Shown in pieces: positions 1 through 7,622 of a DNA stretch of 22,894 nt. The stretch is from Tannerella sp. (lineage in GTDB: Bacteria > Bacteroidota > Bacteroidia > Bacteroidales > Tannerellaceae). A program made the translations under genes and the position numbers. The stretch is taken from contig JAISGW010000068.1 of the NCBI GenBank assembly GCA_031262895.1, positions 1 through 22,894 on the forward strand. Direction: 5' to 3'. Under the pieces are notes generated by a model. That model saw only the letters and a program-made list of their open reading frames with translations. It made no database searches and was not told where the DNA came from. Each line of letters starts with the position of its first letter. Position 1 is the stretch's first letter.

Positions 1-76
1 GCAGGCGGAGCGTTTCTTTTGCTTTCATGGCCGCCATGATGTCGTGGCTGACCGTATCGAATAAGTTCATTTCCAT
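1..76 (-). CDS. GatB/YqeY-domain protein, N-terminal fragment (runs off the window)
   Basis: Only the first 25 or so codons are present; the rest lies before position 1. The visible N-terminus reads MEMNLFDTVSHDIMAAMKAK, which matches the usual start of small GatB/YqeY-domain proteins (MNLF..., then a helix with AMKAK...LR). That family shares the tRNA-interacting C-terminal domain of the GatB amidotransferase subunit; the role of the stand-alone proteins is not settled. A YqeY-like gene directly after ftsZ is a known Bacteroidales arrangement, which supports the call. The start could be the ATG ending at 76 or the one ending at 70; the second gives the more typical MNLF start. The gap to ftsZ is about 50 bp with no clear terminator, so it probably belongs to the same transcript. 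Confidence 0.72.
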   Translation of the reverse strand, partial: MEMNLFDTVSHDIMAAMKAKETLRL

Positions 77-126
77 ATTGTTTTAGGAGTCGTTTTCTAT
101 ATTGTTTTCAAAGGATTCATCAGCGA

Positions 127-1428
127 TTAAAAAGAGATTACCTGTTCGCTGACCGGGCCGTTTGCAGCCGCGGAAGCCTTCCCTGGGACAGACGTGGCGG
201 CTCGTTTGTTACGGTATTCCCTTATATCTTTCAGGTTCTTCCTCTCGTAAGCCGGCACATCCTCGAGGAGGTTGATGAGGTGGTCGTCGTCTAATTCCTC
301 GGCCCCGAAAATCACGCATTCGGACTTGTTGCCGGGGAAATTGGACTTCATGTTGTAATACTGTTCGATTTTTTCCTTCATCCGCTCGGCGTCAATGCGA
401 TCCTTCTCCTCCACGACGTTCTTGACGCCGAAGCCTGAGGCGAGGATAGTCACCTTGATTTTATCGGCCAGGCTGTTGTCCAAGGAAGTGCCGTAAATGA
501 CGTCAATGACGTCGGGGTCGAAGTTGGCCATAAAATTATCCACGCTTTCCAGCTCGTCGAGTTTCAGCTTGGAGTTCTCACTGAAGGAAATATTGAAGAG
601 TATTTTCTTGGCCGTGAAAATATCGTTGTTGTTGAGCAGGGGCGAGAGCATGGCGTCTTCGAAGGCGTTGAGCATGCGGCGCTCACCTTCGCCGTAACCA
701 TTGCTTATCAGGGCAACGCCGCCGTCTTTGAGGGTCGTCTTCACGTCGGCGAAGTCAGTGTTGATAATGCCGGGCAGGGTAATGATTTCGGCGATGCTCT
801 TGGCGGCTACTGCCAAGGTATCGTCGGCCTTGGCGAAGCCGTCCATCAGCTCCAGGTCGGGATAGATTTCGCGCAACTTCTCATTATTGATGACGAGCAG
901 GGCATCTACGTTCTTGCTCATCTCTTCGACGCCCATCAGAGCCTTGTATATCTTGCGGCCACCCTCAAAACGGAAGGGAATGGTGACGATGCCCACGGTG
1001 AGGATGTCCATCTGTTTGGCGATGCGGGCGATGACCGGTGCAGCGCCGGTACCGGTGCCGCCGCCCATTCCGGCGGTGATGAAGACCATCTCCGTTCCGT
1101 CGTCCAAAAGACGCTGTATATCTTCCTCGCTGGCTTCGGCGGCCTGGCATCCCACTTCGGGTTTGGCACCGGCCCCCAGGCCGTGGGTGATGGCTTCGCC
1201 CAAGACGAACTTGTTCGGCACTTCGGAATGTTTCATGGCCTGCTTATCCGTATTGCAAAGGAGGAAGCTCACGTCGTGTATGCCTTTCTTGTACATGTGC
1301 GTGACGGCATTGCCGCCGCCGCCGCCCACGCCGATTACCTTGATGATTTTCGGTTCTTCCGTTTCCAGTTCGAACCTCGAGTCTATTGAGTCGTCCATAA
1401 TTTTGTACGTGTTATCCGTTTGTTCCAT
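127..1428 (-). CDS. ftsZ: Cell division protein FtsZ
   Basis: FtsZ is the tubulin-like GTPase that polymerises at midcell into the Z-ring and recruits the divisome. The 433-residue protein has the N-terminal nucleotide-binding fold (IKVIGVGGGGGNAV at about 28-42), the tubulin signature GGGTGTG at 122-128, and the T7 synergy loop NTDFAD at 223-228, which supplies the catalytic aspartates to the next subunit. The C-terminal GTPase-activating domain ends near residue 320. A variable charged tail follows, with a short segment DVPAYERKNL that may serve as the FtsA-binding peptide, and then about 35 more residues. The length fits Bacteroidetes FtsZ. The gene starts 2 bp after the ftsA stop, so translation is probably coupled. 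It is the last division gene of the operon. Confidence 0.97.
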   Translation of the reverse strand: MEQTDNTYKIMDDSIDSRFELETEEPKIIKVIGVGGGGGNAVTHMYKKGIHDVSFLLCNTDKQAMKHSEVPNKFVLGEAITHGLGAGAKPEVGCQAAEASEEDIQRLLDDGTEMVFITAGMGGGTGTGAAPVIARIAKQMDILTVGIVTIPFRFEGGRKIYKALMGVEEMSKNVDALLVINNEKLREIYPDLELMDGFAKADDTLAVAAKSIAEIITLPGIINTDFADVKTTLKDGGVALISNGYGEGERRMLNAFEDAMLSPLLNNNDIFTAKKILFNISFSENSKLKLDELESVDNFMANFDPDVIDVIYGTSLDNSLADKIKVTILASGFGVKNVVEEKDRIDAERMKEKIEQYYNMKSNFPGNKSECVIFGAEELDDDHLINLLEDVPAYERKNLKDIREYRNKRAATSVPGKASAAANGPVSEQVISF

Positions 1429-1430
1429 TA

Positions 1431-2876
1431 TTATTCAACGTCATCGAAAAGCCCTCCCATCCCCGTCTTTGCCTTCTCTTTCGCTTTATCAAACCAGCTC
1501 TTTTTCTTGGTCTCTTTAGGCTGCTTTGGTGGTTCCGCCTCAGGCTGCGGCTCTTGTTTCGACTCTTCCGCTTTCGGAGGGGCAGGAGGGGTGGCGACGG
1601 GGGGCGTGACGACAGGAGGCGCCACGGGCGGTTTGGGGATGGCGCCCGCGCAGTTGAGGTAGTAAGGTTCACCGGTTGCTGTCACGAGCAGGCCGATGGC
1701 CTGCGGGTTGATGTCCTCCTCTTTCAGGTCGCCTTTCAGGATTTTGACCTTTATATCATCGCGCACCCTATTGCGGCTTTGCGCGTCCAAGGGGAAGACC
1801 TGCATCACGGCTTCTTCCATGCGGGGAATCCGCGCACCGTAGCCGGTGATGATAACACCTGCGTGCAGGTAATCGCCGAGGTTGTTCTTAGCCCTTTCGT
1901 CGAGGAAGTCCTTGATGCGGGCTTCCACGTTACGGATGATTTCCTGCAACCGGGCTTCCGTTACCTCGTCGAACTCCTTCGTGTCGACGCTGCGCAGGCC
2001 TTTCCTGTCGATGGTGTTGATGCTGAAATTCGAAGTGTCGTTCTCGTCGGCCAGGGCATGGCCGTTATAGAGCAGGCAAGCTTCGGCGTCTGTTTCTATG
2101 ATGCTGAAATGGGAAGAGAGGTCTTTCACAACAAGGCGGCATCCCAAGGGGATGGTGCAAAGTCCCTGGAGTTGGCCGTCGCGGTAGAGAGAAGCGGTAG
2201 TAACGCCCCAGTCGAAGTCTATCAGCAGGCAGCCCATTTCCTTTTCGTCCTCAGTGAGCAGCACGTCGGCCAGGGCCAGGGGCGAGACGAGCACCTTGGC
2301 CAGCGAAGGCGACTTCGTCAAAAGTGTCTCCAACTGTCTGTGTATGGAGGTGCGGGCGCAGAGTTGCTGGTAGCAGGCTTCCAGGTCGTGGCAGACCGTG
2401 CCCACGGGGTTCTTTTCCAGGCGGCCTTCCAAGAAGCAGGCCGGCGGCAGGACATCCAGCACGTCAAGACCGTCGGTATGGCGGTCGCGGCCGGCTTCGT
2501 TCAGGTCGTTCATCAGAATTTCGCTGACGGCGGTGTTGGGTTCCAAGCTGCGGCGCACGACCTGTTCGACGCTGTGCAACGACTGCCCGCCAAATCCGAG
2601 ATACACCTTGTCAATCAAGCTGCCGGGGATGCTTTGCCGCAGCTTCGCCAGCAAATCCTTGACTTTCTTTTCCGTTTTCTTCACGTTATAGATGCAGCCG
2701 CGGCGCATGCAGCCTTCAGCCGGCTCCGTCACATAATCCATCAACGCATAGCTGTTGTTGTATTCGACGCGGCGGCCGATGAGACCGATAAGATTATCCG
2801 TGCCCAAATGGATAGCCACTATGAAATCCGAATAAATTTTAGCTGTAGATGTAGGTGTTGTCGTTATCGTCGTCAT
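1431..2876 (-). CDS. ftsA: Cell division protein FtsA
   Basis: FtsA is the actin-like ATPase that tethers FtsZ filaments to the inner membrane and passes signals to the late divisome. The 481-residue protein shows the actin/Hsp70-type phosphate 1 region (FIVAIHLGTDNLIGLIG, about 18-34), the SHS2-containing 1C region, the phosphate 2 segment CLLIDFDWGVTTAS, and the adenosine-binding stretch GVIITGYGARIPRMEE. The conserved core ends near residue 410. A proline-rich linker follows (about 412-455), and then a Lys-rich amphipathic segment, KKKSWFDKAKEKAKTG, in the position of the FtsA membrane-targeting helix. The N-terminus has about 12 low-complexity Thr-rich residues before the fold. The gene lies 4 bp after ftsQ and 2 bp before ftsZ, the classical ftsQ-ftsA-ftsZ order. 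Confidence 0.95.
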   Translation of the reverse strand: MTTITTTPTSTAKIYSDFIVAIHLGTDNLIGLIGRRVEYNNSYALMDYVTEPAEGCMRRGCIYNVKKTEKKVKDLLAKLRQSIPGSLIDKVYLGFGGQSLHSVEQVVRRSLEPNTAVSEILMNDLNEAGRDRHTDGLDVLDVLPPACFLEGRLEKNPVGTVCHDLEACYQQLCARTSIHRQLETLLTKSPSLAKVLVSPLALADVLLTEDEKEMGCLLIDFDWGVTTASLYRDGQLQGLCTIPLGCRLVVKDLSSHFSIIETDAEACLLYNGHALADENDTSNFSINTIDRKGLRSVDTKEFDEVTEARLQEIIRNVEARIKDFLDERAKNNLGDYLHAGVIITGYGARIPRMEEAVMQVFPLDAQSRNRVRDDIKVKILKGDLKEEDINPQAIGLLVTATGEPYYLNCAGAIPKPPVAPPVVTPPVATPPAPPKAEESKQEPQPEAEPPKQPKETKKKSWFDKAKEKAKTGMGGLFDDVE

Positions 2877-2880
2877 TATC

Positions 2881-3627
2881 TTATTGTTTTCTTGTACAAA
2901 CTACCTGGTTCTTGTATTTCAAATTAATGAGGCTGTATTTGTTCCAGCCGACTTTGGGGATGGCCTGTTCGTAGAACAAGCGCAGGTTGGCCAGTTTCTC
3001 GCGGAAATCGTCCAAGGTTCCCAAAAGGACGCGCATTTCGCCAACGCGCATGACCAATTCGATTTCCTGGTCGGGTAAAACGCAGATTTGTTCAATTTGA
3101 TTGTTCCAGAATTCATCTTGCCGCAAAAATAATGCAAATTCATATAAGTCGGTTGTGGCGAGGCGTTTTTCCACATAGCCCGTGACGAGGGGCAAATCGA
3201 GGGCGACGCTGCGGCTGACCGGCATCAGGCCGCCGCGGCTGTCGACGTAGAAGTCGCCCGTCACGCTCATCACGTGCAGGATGGGGGTCTTTTGTATCAG
3301 GTCGATGCGGACATTGCCCGAAGGCGTCTTGTAGACATGGGCCTGGTCTATCATGCCGTTCTTCATGAGCAGGCTTTCTATCTTGGCCGTGTTGACGTTG
3401 CGCAGCAGGTGCCCGGCAGGCAGCAGTCCGGCGCGGCGCAGGTCGTCGCGCACCTCGGCCTCGCTGATGAAGGAGCCGTTCTTGTCTGCCTGTATGGAGA
3501 CGATGAGGCCCCGGCAGACTTGGTCGCGGCCCCAGCGCCCGGCGGAGCAAATCATCCAGCCGAGGTAGAGCAGCAAGCCCAGGGCAGCCAGCAAGGCGAG
3601 CAGACGCAAGAGGCGGCGATGCTTCAT
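2881..3627 (-). CDS. ftsQ: Cell division protein FtsQ (DivIB-like)
   Basis: FtsQ is a bitopic inner-membrane protein that links FtsA/FtsZ on the cytoplasmic side to FtsL and FtsI in the periplasm. This 248-residue protein has a short basic N-terminus (MKHRR), one strongly hydrophobic transmembrane segment at about residues 5-27, then a POTRA-like region (ISEAEVRDDLRRAGLLPAG, about 54-72, through IDLIQKTPILHV). The rest matches the FtsQ beta domain in length but is poorly conserved, as is usual in Bacteroidetes. The assignment rests on topology, length and position between murC and ftsA. Its ATG follows directly on the stop codon of the MurG-MurC gene (no intervening base), and ftsA starts 4 bp after its own stop, so it is embedded in a translationally coupled string. 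Confidence 0.9.
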   Translation of the reverse strand: MKHRRLLRLLALLAALGLLLYLGWMICSAGRWGRDQVCRGLIVSIQADKNGSFISEAEVRDDLRRAGLLPAGHLLRNVNTAKIESLLMKNGMIDQAHVYKTPSGNVRIDLIQKTPILHVMSVTGDFYVDSRGGLMPVSRSVALDLPLVTGYVEKRLATTDLYEFALFLRQDEFWNNQIEQICVLPDQEIELVMRVGEMRVLLGTLDDFREKLANLRLFYEQAIPKVGWNKYSLINLKYKNQVVCTRKQ

Positions 3628-6066
3628 TTACTTTCCCTCCAAGAGTTTCTTGACGGGTTCCACCAAGCGGTCGATGTCGCCGGCGCCGAGCATGAGCACA
3701 ACCTCGTATTGGCGGCCGGCCATTTCACGGAGCAGGTCTTCCTTGCGGCAGAGGGTCTTGTCGGCTATGGTCACGCGGTCGAAGATGATGCGTGAGCTGA
3801 CACCGGGAATAGGCTCTTCGCGGGCGGGATAGATGTCGAGCAGGATGAGGCGGTCGAGCAGGGAAAGGGCTTCGGCAAAGGCCTCTGCGAAGTCGCGGGT
3901 GCGGCTGTACAGATGGGGTTGGAAGATGCCCGTCAGGTGGCGACCCGCATAGAGTTCCTTGACCGAAAGGATGCTGGCGCGCAATTCCTTCGGATGGTGG
4001 GCATAATCGTCGATAAGGACGAAATGTTCGGTCTTGAGGCGGATGTCGAAGCGGCGTTCGGCACCCCGGAAGGAGGCCATACCGCTGCGCAATTCCTCGT
4101 CGGTGGCGCCGTTGAGGCGGGCGATGGCCATGGCGGCGACGCCGTTTTCTATGTTCACCGTGACAGGCACGCCGAGGAGGACGTCATTGAGGCGGCCGTC
4201 GGGCGCCACGAAGTCGAAGCGGATTTCCCCGTTACCGATGCGGACGTTCTCCGCATGGAAGTCGCCCGCTTCCAGTCCGTAAGAGTAGCAGGCCACGCCG
4301 GGCGCCAGACGGGGCGTCAGCGGCAGCCCCTCCTTCATCAGCAGGCAGCCGCCGGAGCGGATGAGGGAACTGAAATGAGCGAAGGCCTCGCGGTAGGCTT
4401 CGGGCGTGCCGTAGATGTCCAAGTGGTCGGGGTCGGCCGCCGTAATGACGGCCATGTAAGGCCGGAGGCGGTGGAAGGAGCGGTCGTACTCGTCGGCTTC
4501 CACCACGCAGAGGTCGCCATGCTCGGCGAGCAGCAGGTTGCTCTTGTAATTCTTCAGGATACCGCCGAGGAAAGCGCTGCAGTCCAAGTGCGATTGCTTG
4601 AGTATATGGGCAATCATGGAAGAGGTGGTCGTCTTGCCGTGGGTGCCCGCCACGCAGAGGCTGCGCAGGGGACGGGTGATGCGCCCCAGAGCCTCGGAGC
4701 GCTTGACGATTTCAAAGCCGTGGTTGCGGAACCAGGCCAACTCCATCAGGGTGGAAGGCACGGCGGGGGTATAGACCACCAGCGTATGTTCGGGATTGCG
4801 GAAGGCTTCGGGGATGCGTTCTATCTGGTCGTTAAAATGGATGCGGGCGCCTTCCCGGATGAGGGCGGTGGTCAGGTCGGAGGGCGTACGGTCGTAGCCG
4901 GCCACCCTTTTCCCTTTGGAGAGGAAGTAGCGGATGAGGGCGCTCATGCCTATGCCGCCGGCGCCGATGAAATAGACGGAGCGGCAAAGCAGGTCGGCTG
5001 CTTCGTCGGCGATGCGTTCGTCGCTGTCGGGGAAGCCAAGGGCCTGTGCCTTCACACCCATGGCCCGTCCGCGGTCGGAATGCAGCAGCTCGAGGGCGAG
5101 GGCGAGGAGGCCGTCGGCCTGCGCGTCGGGCAAGAGGCAGGCCGCCCCCTTGTAGGAGAGGGCCAGGGCGTTCTTAGTCTGGTGGTCTTCAGCCACGTTG
5201 GGCGAGGGGATGAGTATGGAAGGCTTGCCTAAGAGGCAGATTTCGGAGATGCTGCCGGCGCCGGCGCGCGAGACGACCAGATCGGCCGCCGCGTAGGCAT
5301 AGTCCATTCGCGTGATGAAGTCGGCCGACCAGACGAGCGGGTTGCCCTTGTATTTGGCCAGTGCCGAAGCAGCCTCCTCATGGTAGCTGCGGCCGGTTTG
5401 CCAAATCACCTGGCAGCCCGCCTGGACGGCCAACTCCAGATGCGCGGCCACGGCGCGGTTGATGCTCCGCGCGCCCAGACTGCCGCCCATGACTAACAGG
5501 ACGGGCTTGTCGGCGGAGAAGCCGAAGAAGTTCAGAGCCTCGGCCCGCTCGGCCCGCAGGCCCTTGCGCACGGGGTTGCCCGTGAGCCGCAACTTGCCCT
5601 CCGGGAAATAGCGCCCCATTCCCTCGTAGGCCACGCAGATGCGGCCGGCCTTACGTGCCAGGAGGCGGTTGGTGAGGCCCGCGTAGGAGTTCTGCTCCTG
5701 CAGGAGCACGGGAACGCCCTTGGCAGCCGCCGCCCAGAGCGTAGGGCCGCTGGCGTAGCCGCCCACACCTATGGCCAGGTCGGGGCGGAAGTCCCTGACG
5801 ATGCGCTTAGCCTTGTGCAGGCTCTGCCACAGGCGGGCCAGCACGCGGAAGTTACGCCAGGGGTGCCTGCGGTCCAGACCGCTTACGGGCAGCCCGATGA
5901 TGGGATAGCCGGCCTGCGGCACCCGTTCCATCTCCATGCGCCCCTCGGCGCCGACGAACTGTATCTTCGCTTCCGGCCAGCGCGCCTTCAAGGCGTTGGC
6001 AATGGCGATGGCCGGGAAGATGTGTCCGCCCGTGCCGCCGCCGCTTATGATGATTTTAGGCTCCAT
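3628..6066 (-). CDS. murG-murC: Fused MurG-MurC: lipid II GlcNAc transferase / UDP-MurNAc--L-alanine ligase
   Basis: One 812-residue reading frame holds two complete enzymes. Residues 1-360 are MurG, the peripheral membrane GT-B glycosyltransferase that adds GlcNAc to lipid I. They contain the glycine-rich GGGTGGHIFPA (about 9-19), GGSLGARSIN (194-203), and the UDP-GlcNAc-binding region RAGAGSISE (267-275) followed by AEDHQTKNA. Residues 361-812 are MurC, the cytoplasmic ligase that adds L-Ala to UDP-MurNAc. They contain the nucleotide fold SVYFIGAGGIGMSAL (363-377), the ATP loop GTHGKTT (474-480), EADEYD (523-528), DHLD (547-550) and DDYAHHP (686-692). The domains meet at about base 4985 with almost no linker (ADEAADLLCRSVYFIG). 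No ATG, GTG or TTG lies where MurC could start alone. In relatives such as Porphyromonas, murG and murC are adjacent separate genes, so I infer fusion by loss of the stop/start junction. The ftsQ start abuts its stop. Confidence 0.93.
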   Translation of the reverse strand: MEPKIIISGGGTGGHIFPAIAIANALKARWPEAKIQFVGAEGRMEMERVPQAGYPIIGLPVSGLDRRHPWRNFRVLARLWQSLHKAKRIVRDFRPDLAIGVGGYASGPTLWAAAAKGVPVLLQEQNSYAGLTNRLLARKAGRICVAYEGMGRYFPEGKLRLTGNPVRKGLRAERAEALNFFGFSADKPVLLVMGGSLGARSINRAVAAHLELAVQAGCQVIWQTGRSYHEEAASALAKYKGNPLVWSADFITRMDYAYAAADLVVSRAGAGSISEICLLGKPSILIPSPNVAEDHQTKNALALSYKGAACLLPDAQADGLLALALELLHSDRGRAMGVKAQALGFPDSDERIADEAADLLCRSVYFIGAGGIGMSALIRYFLSKGKRVAGYDRTPSDLTTALIREGARIHFNDQIERIPEAFRNPEHTLVVYTPAVPSTLMELAWFRNHGFEIVKRSEALGRITRPLRSLCVAGTHGKTTTSSMIAHILKQSHLDCSAFLGGILKNYKSNLLLAEHGDLCVVEADEYDRSFHRLRPYMAVITAADPDHLDIYGTPEAYREAFAHFSSLIRSGGCLLMKEGLPLTPRLAPGVACYSYGLEAGDFHAENVRIGNGEIRFDFVAPDGRLNDVLLGVPVTVNIENGVAAMAIARLNGATDEELRSGMASFRGAERRFDIRLKTEHFVLIDDYAHHPKELRASILSVKELYAGRHLTGIFQPHLYSRTRDFAEAFAEALSLLDRLILLDIYPAREEPIPGVSSRIIFDRVTIADKTLCRKEDLLREMAGRQYEVVLMLGAGDIDRLVEPVKKLLEGK

Positions 6067-6308
6067 TCTTCAAGTTGAAAATTGAAAGTTGAAAATTGAA
6101 AGTTGTCACCCGGCAAAGTGCCTTTACACGCATGTAATGCGCTTATGTCACCTGACAAAATGCCTTTACATGCATGTAACGCGCTTATGTCACCCGGCAA
6201 AGTGCCTTTACATGTGTGTAATGCGCTTATGTCACCTGACAAAATGCCTTTACACGCGTGTAACGCGCTTATGTCACCCGATAAAGTGTCTTTACAAGGA
6301 TAGGTCAT
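6045..6308 (-). CDS. Possible repeat-encoded bridging ORF between ftsW and murG (doubtful)
   Basis: An 87-codon frame starts at an ATG that overlaps the ftsW stop (ATGA, bases 6305-6308) and ends at 6045, 22 bp inside murG. Most of it is the 42-bp tandem repeat, which gives a 14-residue peptide repeat such as CKGTLPGDISALHA alternating with CKGILSGDISALHA. The tail reads QFSTFNFQLEEWSLKSS. The ATGA junction is the same kind used elsewhere in this operon, so ribosomes leaving ftsW could read through to murG. Against a real protein: the repeat unit is a multiple of three, other frames on both strands are also open, and changes between units are both silent and non-silent. It resembles no family I know. 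I keep it only as a possible translational bridge. Confidence 0.2.
   Translation of the reverse strand: MTYPCKDTLSGDISALHACKGILSGDISALHTCKGTLPGDISALHACKGILSGDISALHACKGTLPGDNFQFSTFNFQLEEWSLKSS
6074..6104. repeat. AT-rich heptamer repeat ((A/G)TTGAAA)n
   Basis: The stretch is a run of seven-base units alternating GTTGAAA and ATTGAAA, about 4.5 copies (14-bp period, two copies). It lies between the murG start and the 42-bp repeat array. Similar seven-base runs occur at 13418-13444 and 19707-19748. Confidence 0.8.
6105..6297. repeat. 42-bp tandem repeat array, 4.6 copies, with conserved hairpin stem
   Basis: Head-to-tail 42-bp units start at 6105, 6147, 6189 and 6231, with a partial fifth at 6273. 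Units alternate between two types: odd units begin GTCACCCGGCAAAGTGCC and even units GTCACCTGACAAAATGCC, giving a higher-order 84-bp period. Each full unit holds TTACA-NNNN-TGTAA (6124-6137, 6166-6179, 6208-6221, 6250-6263). The five-base stem is invariant, and the four central bases differ in every copy (CGCA, TGCA, TGTG, CGCG). A second small stem, GGCA/TGCC, is perfect in units 1 and 3 and keeps G-U pairing in the mRNA sense in units 2 and 4. There are no spacers, so it is not a CRISPR. It fills almost the whole ftsW-murG gap inside the operon. Confidence 0.95.
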
Positions 6309-7618
6309 GTTTCTGAGAGCTTATTAGGTGCGGCATCGAGGCTTTGGATAGTCTCCACGGCCAAGCTGTCGTCGATGTCGGAGTCGATTTGCACGATGTC
6401 CTCGTCGTCCTCCTCATCTTCTTCCTCATCTTCGCCGTCCATGCCGGCGCCGAAGCGGCTTACGCTAAGAATGATGCCGATGTAGACGCAGGTGATGACA
6501 GTGGAGGTGCCGCCCCGGCTGATGAGGGGCAGGGGCTGCCCCGTAACGGGGAAGATGCCCACCACAATGGCCATGTTGGCCAAGGCCTGCACACCTATCA
6601 TCAGGCCGCAGCCAAGCACGAGCAGCTTGGGGAAGAGCTTCTCGCATCGTCGGGCGATGATACCCACGCGGATGAGCAGGATGAGATAGAGCAGCAGCAC
6701 GAGGAAGCCTCCGGCCAGCCCCGTCTCTTCGATGATGATGGCGTAGATGTAGTCGGAGTAGGCTTGCGGCAGGAAATTGGACTGCACGCCCCGGCCGGGG
6801 AACTTGCCCAGCCCGCCATCGGCGATGGCCACCTTGGCGTAAGTCTCCTGCCTGTTCTCGTCGGTCACTACGTAAGTGGCGGCATCAACCTTGACCTCCT
6901 TGGCCTCGAAGAAACGTTCGATGCGTGCCTTCCACGTCAAGAAGCGGGTATGGAAATGCGTGTCGCTATACGACAACCAAGGCTCTTTCATGCCGAAGAG
7001 GACACCTGCAAAGAGGGCGCCTGCAAGCAGCACGACGCCGGCCGTCTTGAGCAGCCTTTGCCAAGAAATCCCGCCGATGCACATTATCAAATAAAGCACA
7101 ATCGAAAGCAGGAGACCCGTAGAAAAGTTGTCCTTAGCGATGAGCAGGATGACCGGCAAGGTTGCCCACAGTATCCAGCGGAAGGTGCGCGCTTCGCCTA
7201 ACACCTTCTGCTTGGAGAGAAAGTAAGCCACCAATACGACACTGCTCAGCTTGGCTATCTCCGAAGGCTGGAAGCGCAGACCGATGAGGGGGACGGTTAG
7301 CCAGCGGGAGGCGCCGTTCGTGACGTGCCCGGCAACGATGACCCATACGAGCATGAGGAAAGACGCTATCTGAAAGGGCACGGCTATCCCGAAGAACCTG
7401 TAAGGGACGTTGCTGACCAGCACGATGCAGGCCAGTCCGAACAAAAGCTTCCCTATATGGGCGATAATTAGTCCGGAGTAATTGTCCGTGTGATAGACCA
7501 GGGTGGCCATGCCACTGGCCACTTCCACGATGGAGAACACGCAGAGCAGGGTGAATATCACCCAGATTACCCGGTCGCCCTTGAAGATGCCCGAGAGGAA
7601 TTTGCTCGACTGGCTCAT
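6305..7618 (-). CDS. ftsW: Septal peptidoglycan polymerase FtsW (SEDS family)
   Basis: FtsW is the multi-pass SEDS glycosyltransferase that polymerises lipid II into septal glycan strands together with FtsI. The 437-residue protein has about ten hydrophobic segments, the conserved RFQPSEIAKL in the first half, a large extracytoplasmic loop at about 225-285, SDYIYAIIIEETG (FtsW-type) and PLPLISRGGTS near the end. The position between murD and murG fits FtsW rather than RodA. The C-terminus is unusual: after the last membrane segment comes a tail of about 45 residues that is very acidic (long runs of Glu and Asp such as GEDEEEDEEDDEDI) and presumably cytoplasmic. The gene starts 4 bp after murD. 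The gap to murG is 238 bp, by far the largest in the operon, and is filled by tandem repeats. Confidence 0.95.
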   Translation of the reverse strand: MSQSSKFLSGIFKGDRVIWVIFTLLCVFSIVEVASGMATLVYHTDNYSGLIIAHIGKLLFGLACIVLVSNVPYRFFGIAVPFQIASFLMLVWVIVAGHVTNGASRWLTVPLIGLRFQPSEIAKLSSVVLVAYFLSKQKVLGEARTFRWILWATLPVILLIAKDNFSTGLLLSIVLYLIMCIGGISWQRLLKTAGVVLLAGALFAGVLFGMKEPWLSYSDTHFHTRFLTWKARIERFFEAKEVKVDAATYVVTDENRQETYAKVAIADGGLGKFPGRGVQSNFLPQAYSDYIYAIIIEETGLAGGFLVLLLYLILLIRVGIIARRCEKLFPKLLVLGCGLMIGVQALANMAIVVGIFPVTGQPLPLISRGGTSTVITCVYIGIILSVSRFGAGMDGEDEEEDEEDDEDIVQIDSDIDDSLAVETIQSLDAAPNKLSET

Positions 7619-7622
7619 CGGC

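Noticed and set aside
1554..2927. Long plus-strand open frame (457 codons) opposite ftsA
   Set aside because: It is the antisense shadow of a clear FtsA. The product has no family resemblance. Other long plus-strand frames (3913-5232, 14100-15722, 17731-18915) are rejected for the same reason.
4950..5020. MurG-MurC join as a sequencing frameshift or a hidden MurC start
   Set aside because: Both domains are in one frame with family-like sequence right up to the junction, and no ATG, GTG or TTG fits a MurC start. An indel error would not remove a stop and keep both ends intact.
6105..6297. CRISPR array
   Set aside because: Units are contiguous and similar along their whole length; there are no unique spacers and no cas genes.
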